A stretch of DNA of 57,856 bases from Sphingobacteriia bacterium (GTDB taxonomy: Bacteria > Bacteroidota > Bacteroidia > Chitinophagales > Chitinophagaceae). Shown here piece by piece: positions 52,610 to 57,856 of this stretch. Every line of letters starts with the position of its first letter. Positions within the stretch are counted from its first letter, which is position 1. Under the pieces are notes generated by a model. The model worked only from the letters and a program-made list of their open reading frames with translations. It searched no databases and had not been told where the DNA came from. The translations under genes were made by a program, and so were the position numbers. The stretch spans positions 1 to 57,856 of the forward strand of contig RDZY01000021.1 of assembly GCA_004294135.1 (NCBI GenBank), written 5' to 3'.

Positions 52610-52798
52610 ATGGAATTACAAAAAATTAGTACAGAATTGAGAGAGTTGACTTTTGATCAAGTTAGCAATATTAATGGCGGTGAATCTGCTTGGTATTGGA
52701 TTGGCTTAGGTATTGGATCTATAGGTCGTTCACTTAAAATTGCAGTAAGTAAGATTGACCACGATCCAAACCATATGTCTTCTTGGATTGACAAATAA
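52610..52798 (+). CDS. Double-glycine leader peptide, bacteriocin-like precursor 3
   Basis: A 62-residue precursor. Its leader is 24 residues ending SNINGG, differing from precursor 2 at only three positions. The 38-residue core starts ESAWYWIGLGIGSIGRSLKI and lacks Cys, unlike precursor 2. It arose by a tandem duplication with a 331-bp offset that also copied the end of the small membrane peptide gene into its leader region (52566-52609). Two related, diverged peptides could act as a two-component bacteriocin. Confidence 0.75.
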   Translation: MELQKISTELRELTFDQVSNINGGESAWYWIGLGIGSIGRSLKIAVSKIDHDPNHMSSWIDK

Positions 52799-52823
52799 AA
52801 TTTATTTTGTAAGTGTATTGTTT

Positions 52824-53270
52824 ATGAGCATAAAGCATAAAAAATTTCACTTGTTTGTTTTGTGCCTTATTGCTGCAATTACAAACGGGTATGTTTTTAA
52901 CTATCTAAATGTAAAGTATTTTCATTATTCATCAAATGAAAATGGGCTGTCTGAATATTCAAAAAATTGGAAGATAATAATGATTATAATAGTAGTTCCA
53001 ATAGTTGAAACTTTGGTTTTCAACATTATTCCAAATAAAGTATTAAAGAAATTTGGAGTCGAAAGTACTTTTATACTAGTGATTATTCCAAGTATTTTTT
53101 TTTCTATATTTCATTTTTATCATCCAATTTATGGAATGATGGCTTTATTTGGTGGAATCATAATGAATTATTATTTTCTTCATTCTCATAATAATCTTAA
53201 AACAGCTTTCTTATTAGCTGCCTTATTACATTCTAGTTACAATCTATATGGATACCTTTTTGTGAATTAA
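52824..53270 (+). CDS. CPBP-like intramembrane protease, putative peptide immunity or processing
   Basis: This membrane protein of 148 residues has about four to five helices. It has a reduced form of the CPBP/Abi motifs: VVPIVETLVFNIIPNKVL (a single Glu where most have Glu-Glu), SIFFSIFHFYHPIYGMMA (His) and LAALLHSSYNLYGYLF (His...Asn). CPBP proteins encoded next to class II bacteriocins often give self-immunity. ATG at 52824 fits the first helix; the frame extends into precursor 3 but that overlap is unlikely. It lies 25 bp after precursor 3. Confidence 0.75.
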   Translation: MSIKHKKFHLFVLCLIAAITNGYVFNYLNVKYFHYSSNENGLSEYSKNWKIIMIIIVVPIVETLVFNIIPNKVLKKFGVESTFILVIIPSIFFSIFHFYHPIYGMMALFGGIIMNYYFLHSHNNLKTAFLLAALLHSSYNLYGYLFVN

Positions 53271-53465
53271 TTTATTAGTGAAGGTCTCGGCTATTTTTTG
53301 AATGAATGCTCATGTTATTTTATCAGTTAGAGTAAAAGCTGTCCCGTACATAAGTGCTTTACTGAAGCTTGTTTATCGACTTTCATTATTTATGTTAAAA
53401 TGGTTCAATATTTTTAAATAATTAATTTCTATCTCAATCATTATTTTCACGTCTAATTTAAATTA

Positions 53466-54641
53466 ATGATTATTTCTACTCAAAATTTAAATGACTCTTT
53501 TTTGTTAAACAGAAAAAATTATTACAAAAATTCAAACTATTTCTATCTTTTTATTTTGCTTATTTCTGCTTTAATATTTATTTCACTGCCATATATTTTT
53601 CTTGACATTTCAATAAAAACTACAGGCATTACCCGCCCAGATAATGAAAGAACAGAAGTTAAATCTTCCCAATCAGGAGTGATAGAAGGAATATATGTGA
53701 AAGAAGGATCCTTGGTTAAGGCTGGTGATATATTACTGCGTATAAAAGATCCTAATTCTAAAAGTAAAAAAATATTAAATCAATACGAACTTTCACAGCG
53801 GAATGAATTTATACATGACATTGCTATTTTGGTAAATCAAACTAACCATTCAGAAAATGATTTGAAAAATTTACTTTCACCAGTATATAAGGAACAACTC
53901 AGTAAATTTTTATTTCAAAAAGAACAGCAATTGGCTGCCCTAAAAAAAGCCAATCAAGAAGTAGAAATGAATACCTCATTAGCCCATGATAAAGTAATCA
54001 GTAAAAAAGAATTTTTCGATATTCAAAATAATCACGAACGAATACTATCTGCTTACAATGCTTTTATTAGAGAACAAATTAGTACTTGGCAACAAGAACT
54101 TGTAAAATATAAACTGGAATCCTCACAATATCAACTTCAATCCCATGAAATTAATTCCGATGCTTCATTTTACGAAGTAAGAGCAGCAACAGGTGGAATT
54201 ATTCAAGGTATCAACACCAAATATGCTGGCGGTACTATTGTAAATAATGAAATAGTCTGCACTATATCACCCGAAGGAGATTTAATTGGTGAGTGTTATG
54301 TACAATCAAGGGATATTGGATTGCTTAAACTTGGACAAAAAGCTAGGTTTCAAATAGAAGCGTTTGATTACAACTATTTTGGTGTACTTACGGGGAAAAT
54401 TGTAGCTATTGATAATGACTTTACTGTTATTAATAATACACCAGTTTTTAAAGTACGGTGTAGTTTTGACAGCACTTTACTCAAATTGAAGAATGGCTTT
54501 ACAGGTCAATTAAAAAAAGGAATGAATTTTCAAGCACGCTTTATTGTAGACAGGCGTAGTTTATGGCAATTGCTTTTCGATAATTTAAATGATTGGCTGA
54601 ATCCTATTGCACCACCGAAAACCAATATCGCTTCAAATTGA
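53466..54641 (+). CDS. HlyD-family adaptor for peptide export
   Basis: This 391-residue membrane fusion protein has one N-terminal membrane helix (about 24-46, FYLFILLISALIFISLPYIF), a lipoyl half-motif (SSQSGVIEGIYVKEGSLVKA), and a long coiled-coil hairpin (about 115-235). The second lipoyl half is RAATGGIIQGINTKYAGGTI, followed by a beta-barrel. It would link the C39 ABC exporter to an outer-membrane channel. Its stop overlaps the exporter start (TTGA), so the two are translationally coupled. Distance to the CPBP gene is 195 bp. Confidence 0.88.
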   Translation: MIISTQNLNDSFLLNRKNYYKNSNYFYLFILLISALIFISLPYIFLDISIKTTGITRPDNERTEVKSSQSGVIEGIYVKEGSLVKAGDILLRIKDPNSKSKKILNQYELSQRNEFIHDIAILVNQTNHSENDLKNLLSPVYKEQLSKFLFQKEQQLAALKKANQEVEMNTSLAHDKVISKKEFFDIQNNHERILSAYNAFIREQISTWQQELVKYKLESSQYQLQSHEINSDASFYEVRAATGGIIQGINTKYAGGTIVNNEIVCTISPEGDLIGECYVQSRDIGLLKLGQKARFQIEAFDYNYFGVLTGKIVAIDNDFTVINNTPVFKVRCSFDSTLLKLKNGFTGQLKKGMNFQARFIVDRRSLWQLLFDNLNDWLNPIAPPKTNIASN

Positions 54642-56800
54642 GAAAAGCTATTAAAGTAAAGCAACGTGACATTACTGATTGTGGGGCTGCTTGCATCGCC
54701 TCAGTATCGGCATATTATAATTTGCAATTACCAGTAAGCCGTATTCGTCAGTATGCGGGCACAGATAAACGAGGTACTAATGTACTCGGAATGATAGAAG
54801 CTGCTGAAAGATTAGGTTTTCAGGCTAAAGGTGCAAAAGGCCCTTTAGAAAGCTTACAAAAAATTCCGCTACCTGCAATTGCACATGTAATAGTAAAAAA
54901 TGGGTTGCATCATTTTGTGGTTATTTACAAGGTTACTACAAAATTTATAACCATCATGGATCCTGGGGATGGCCAAGTACATAAAAAATCAATTGCTGAT
55001 TTTCAGAAAGAATGGACGGGTGTAATCATTCTTTTACTACCCGATGATGATTTTATTACTGGGAACCAAAAATCATCTATTTCTGGTCGTTTTTGGCAGT
55101 TAATAAAGCCGCATACTACAATGATGGTTCAGGCTTTTATTGGTGCATTAGTCTATACTATACTAGGCTTGTCGAGTTCTATCTACATGCAGAAAATAAT
55201 TGATTTTGTTTTGCCAGAGGGTAATATGCAATTATTGAACTTACTCAGCATTGGAATGATTGTTCTTTTATTTATCCAAGTATTTATAGGAACTTTTAAA
55301 ACCATAATTGGCCTTCAAACTGGTCAGCATATAGATGCTAAACTAATACTAGGTTATTACAAACACTTATTACAACTCCCACAACGATTTTTTGATACGA
55401 TGCGAGTTGGTGAGATTATAAGTAGGGTTAATGATGCAGTTAAAATAAGAATGTTTATTAATGAAGTAGCACTTGATGTTTTGGTGAATATAATGATTGT
55501 ATGCTTTTCCATTTTATTGATGTTTTTTTACTATTGGAAACTAGCACTTATCATGTTATCAATCATACCAATATATCTTTTATTGTATTGGATAAACAAT
55601 AGAGTTAATAAATTATGGCAAAGAAAACTGATGGAGAACAGTGCTGATTTAGAAACCCAGTTGGTTGAGAGTATAACAGCAGCAGGAACCATTAAACGTT
55701 TTGGCTTAGAGGATTATGCCAATATTAAAACAGAAAGTAAATTCATTATTTTACTTCAAAGTATTTATAAGAGCGGAATAAGAGGCTTGTATTTAGGAAC
55801 TGCCTCAGATTTTATTACAAAGTTTTTCACCATTATTATTCTTTGGGCTGGCTGCTATTTTGTGATGAATAGAGAATTAACTCCGGGAGAATTATTGTCT
55901 TTTTATGCATTGATTGGCTATTTCACTGGTCCGGCTTCTTCTCTAATTGGTGCCAATAAAAATATACAAGATGCGTTGATAGCGGCTGATCGATTATTTG
56001 AAATTATTGATTTAGAAACCGAAAGTTCGAATGAACAAAAAGTGGAGTTAAAGCCAGAATTAATTGGTGATATACAGTTTTCAAATATGCATTTTCGGTA
56101 TGGAACCAGATTAACCGTTTTTGATGGATTAAACCTTATTATTGAAAAGGGGAAATCAACTGCCATAGTTGGAGAAAGTGGAAGTGGAAAATCAACTTTA
56201 CTATCTTTATTACAAAATCTATATCCACTTAAAGAAGGAAATATTTCTATTGGTGGAATTGATTTGCAATATATCAGCAACAAAAGTCTTCGTAAGATGG
56301 TGTCTGTTGTTCCACAACAAATTGATTTATTTGTGGGAACAATTATTGAAAATATTGCTATTGGAGAATTTGAGCCAGACTTACAATTGGTATTACAATT
56401 ATCTAAACTTTTGGGAATAGATGAATTTGTAGAACAGCTTCCAGCCACATACAACACCATTTTAAATGAGAATGGCGTAAATTTATCTGGAGGACAACGT
56501 CAAAGATTAGCTATCGCTAGGGCTTTATATAGAAACCCAGAAATATTAATTTTAGATGAAGCTACTGCATCACTAGATAGTGGCAGTGAACAAAAAGTTC
56601 AGCAAGCTATTGAATGGTTTAAGAGCCAAGGTAAAACAGTAATTGTGATTGCTCATCGTTTATCAACAATTCAAAATTGTGACGCTATAATAGTATTAGA
56701 AAAGGGAAAATTAGTGGAGCAGGGTGTACACAGCGAATTGTTATCAGAAAAAGGGATATACTATAAAATGTGGAATCAATTTAGTGGAAATACAGTTTAA
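54638..56800 (+). CDS. C39-peptidase-containing ABC exporter (double-glycine peptides)
   Basis: This bacteriocin-type exporter of 720 residues starts with TTG overlapping the adaptor stop. The C39 peptidase domain (1 to about 140) has catalytic Cys15 (KQRDITDCGAACIASVSAYY), His92 (GLHHFVVIYKV) and Asp near 109 (IMDPGDG), so it should cleave double-glycine leaders. Six membrane helices follow (about 160-430). The nucleotide-binding domain has Walker A VGESGSGKSTLLS (near 510), signature NLSGGQRQRLAIARAL (near 616), and Walker B ILILDEATASLDSG. A start upstream (54593) would add residues before the peptidase and is not supported by the family. Confidence 0.93.
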   Translation: MRKAIKVKQRDITDCGAACIASVSAYYNLQLPVSRIRQYAGTDKRGTNVLGMIEAAERLGFQAKGAKGPLESLQKIPLPAIAHVIVKNGLHHFVVIYKVTTKFITIMDPGDGQVHKKSIADFQKEWTGVIILLLPDDDFITGNQKSSISGRFWQLIKPHTTMMVQAFIGALVYTILGLSSSIYMQKIIDFVLPEGNMQLLNLLSIGMIVLLFIQVFIGTFKTIIGLQTGQHIDAKLILGYYKHLLQLPQRFFDTMRVGEIISRVNDAVKIRMFINEVALDVLVNIMIVCFSILLMFFYYWKLALIMLSIIPIYLLLYWINNRVNKLWQRKLMENSADLETQLVESITAAGTIKRFGLEDYANIKTESKFIILLQSIYKSGIRGLYLGTASDFITKFFTIIILWAGCYFVMNRELTPGELLSFYALIGYFTGPASSLIGANKNIQDALIAADRLFEIIDLETESSNEQKVELKPELIGDIQFSNMHFRYGTRLTVFDGLNLIIEKGKSTAIVGESGSGKSTLLSLLQNLYPLKEGNISIGGIDLQYISNKSLRKMVSVVPQQIDLFVGTIIENIAIGEFEPDLQLVLQLSKLLGIDEFVEQLPATYNTILNENGVNLSGGQRQRLAIARALYRNPEILILDEATASLDSGSEQKVQQAIEWFKSQGKTVIVIAHRLSTIQNCDAIIVLEKGKLVEQGVHSELLSEKGIYYKMWNQFSGNTV

Positions 56801-56911
56801 TGTAAATTAATTATTATGCAGAGAAAAATACTACTACTGGATCATATGCATTTAGGCTACCATTCAATTTAATACCCACTCCAAACTTTACAAATCAATT
56901 CAATAACAACT

Positions 56912-57178
56912 ATGAAAAAAATTATTTGCTTTATTGCAATCGTTAGTAGCCTTCAGCTAAATGCACAGAAAGATACCAGTGTGTACAAACCGTTCACACT
57001 TGAATTAGGTACTAGTTTGATTTCATTACCTACTGGGTCATTCGCTGGTACAGGAAATAATGGTGGCTATGCCGCAAAAAACCTTGAGTCGATTGTGCTT
57101 AACAATATATCCGTATTTCTTGAATTAAAATATGCACCTAAAACGCCCATTGTCACTAATATTCTTGGATTTGTATAA
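56912..57178 (+). pseudogene. Truncated outer-membrane-type protein
   Basis: An 88-residue frame with a signal peptide (FIAIVSSLQLNAQKD) and the start of a beta-barrel-like sequence (FTLELGTSLISLPTGSFAGT, then NISVFLELKYAP). It stops ten bases before the IS21 end. Proteins starting like this are normally 150-300 residues, so the rest was probably lost with the IS insertion. It may once have belonged to the exporter locus, 111 bp upstream. Confidence 0.5.
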
Positions 57179-57187
57179 TCCTATCCA

Positions 57188-57243
57188 TGTTGACCACCCA
57201 TTCCGATGATTGTGACCACCCAATCCGGTGATGTTGACCACCC
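57188..57243 (+). repeat. IS21 terminal repeats, 22-bp period
   Basis: TGTTGACCACCC (57188), TTGTGACCACCC (57210) and TGTTGACCACCC (57232) start exactly 22 bp apart, two helical turns. A degenerate fourth copy (TGCTGACCATCG) lies at 57323-57334. Such multiple terminal repeats are characteristic transposase-binding sites of IS21 elements. Confidence 0.8.
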
Positions 57244-57375
57244 CCATTATTTATAAGATTTTTCAGGATCATTTTAATGTAACCGACAGCTCGCTATAAT
57301 TTAGCATCCGCCATTCCGGCAATGCTGACCATCGTAAGTGTTTGTCAGTTTTTACACAATTAAAGACTGCAATAA

Positions 57376-57856
57376 ATGGCTGGAAAAACGATTATCATGA
57401 GTAAATTAAAACAGGTGGTACGCCTTCGGGCTAATGGTGTAGCGCTCCAAGCTATTGCCAAAGCAGTTGCCTTATCGAGGAATACAGTAAAAAAATATGT
57501 TCGTTTAATTGAAGTTAAAGGACTTGATAGTGTTGAGCTTCTGTTGATGGAAGATGTAGCACTAGAAGCACTATTATTAGATCCTGAACCTACTGATCAA
57601 CTAAGATTAGAAACGCTTGTGGCTATGTTCCCCTATTACCCGCTGGATATTATGGGGCGAGTATCGTCAACAGCACCCTGACGGGTATAGTTATTCTCAA
57701 GTATGTGATCACTACAAACTTTGGAAGATCAGTCGTTCAGGAACTTTACATTTTGAGCATGAGCCAGCCGATAAACTCTTCATTGATTTTACGGGTAAGA
57801 AGATCCAATTAGTGGATCCAAGAACAGGTGAAGTAACCGATGTAGAGGTTTTTGTT
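57376..57856 (+). pseudogene. IS21 family transposase IstA, frameshifted (partial)
   Basis: The frame from 57376 encodes an IstA N-terminal HTH (LKQVVRLRANGVALQAIAKA, VALSRNTVKKYVRLIE) and continues to LETLVAMFPYYP. It then falls out of frame and stops at 57681. The +1 frame carries on with TRWILWGEYRQQHPDGYSYS, HYKLWKISRSGTLHFEHEPA and DKLFIDFTGKK (first catalytic Asp) to the window edge. About 12-15 residues between FPY and TRW are missing compared with other IstA proteins, so a short out-of-frame deletion lies near 57635-57645. istB, if present, is outside the window. Confidence 0.82.

Larger units (their letters stand above)
52235..52740 (+). repeat. Tandem duplication in the peptide cluster (331-bp offset)
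   Basis: Sequence from 52235 to about 52400 recurs from 52566 to about 52731 with scattered changes. The copy includes the tail of the small membrane peptide gene, the spacer, the leader and the first part of the core. Similarity is high in the leader and falls off in the core and tail. Confidence 0.75.
57188..57856 (+). mobile_element. IS21-like element, left end to window edge
   Basis: Terminal repeats at 57188 and a plus-strand istA show the left end of an IS21 insertion. It bounds the peptide export locus on the right. Confidence 0.8.

Noticed and set aside
55918..56460. 180-codon open frame on the minus strand
   Set aside because: Antisense to the nucleotide-binding domain of the ABC exporter; no start signal or similarity.
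1..57856. CRISPR arrays, tRNA, rRNA or tmRNA genes
   Set aside because: No regularly spaced repeats with unique spacers and no cloverleaf or rRNA-like sequence were seen on reading. The only phased repeats are the IS21 ends.

Overview
The window looks like the chromosome of a Bacteroidota bacterium, probably Chitinophagaceae-like. The evidence is low GC, a SusC/SusD pair, carboxypeptidase-like regulatory domains, lipoboxes with short signal peptides, promoters of the TAnnTTTG type, and weak ribosome binding sites. The lineage is inferred from gene content; no rRNA or tRNA gene is present to confirm it. About 50 genes or gene remnants can be supported.

Layout. 1-3070 is mobile debris: the edge of an IS, a decayed IS91-type element (integrase with an internal deletion, transposase with a stop codon), and a higBA toxin-antitoxin pair that has the architecture of an integron cassette. 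3259-5265 holds a membrane P-loop protein, a PAS-LuxR regulator and a possible small RNA. 5265-8571 (minus strand) holds a KAS III-like enzyme, GDP-mannose pyrophosphorylase and arabinose-5-phosphate isomerase. 8760-24859 is a mixed housekeeping region: RecQ, a DUF3089 lipoprotein, a 2OG-Fe(II) oxygenase with a chromate transporter, ParA, an esterase, an RND efflux pair, PdxH and a large hybrid histidine kinase. 25239-41922 is a long same-strand locus: XRE-cupin regulator, SusC, SusD, two secreted beta-propeller/phosphoesterase paralogues, a TonB receptor, a PhnZ-like HD protein, a phosphonatase-like hydrolase, an MFS transporter and a phosphonate-associated FAD oxidoreductase. 42022-48092 holds aldehyde dehydrogenase, glutathione peroxidase, DusB, a CPBP protease, CdsA, Psd and a small Cys/Lys-rich secreted protein. 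48312-50812 is again mobile or decayed: a Bro-N/Fic fusion behind an HsdS remnant, an attC-like palindrome and a dead IS630 transposase. 50883-56800 is a double-glycine peptide (bacteriocin-like) locus with a response regulator, three precursor peptides, a CPBP protein, a HlyD-type adaptor and a C39-peptidase ABC exporter. 56912-57856 is a truncated surface protein followed by a frameshifted IS21 element that runs off the window.

The two most interesting units are these. (1) The 25-42 kb locus reads as a phosphonate scavenging island built like a polysaccharide utilization locus: secreted phosphoesterases would release phosphonates from esters, SusCD and TonB receptors would import them, and HD, HAD and FAD enzymes would cleave the C-P bond. 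(2) The peptide export locus contains a recent tandem duplication of one precursor gene. Its response regulator has an 18-bp palindrome upstream that recurs almost identically upstream of the PAS-LuxR regulator 46 kb away.
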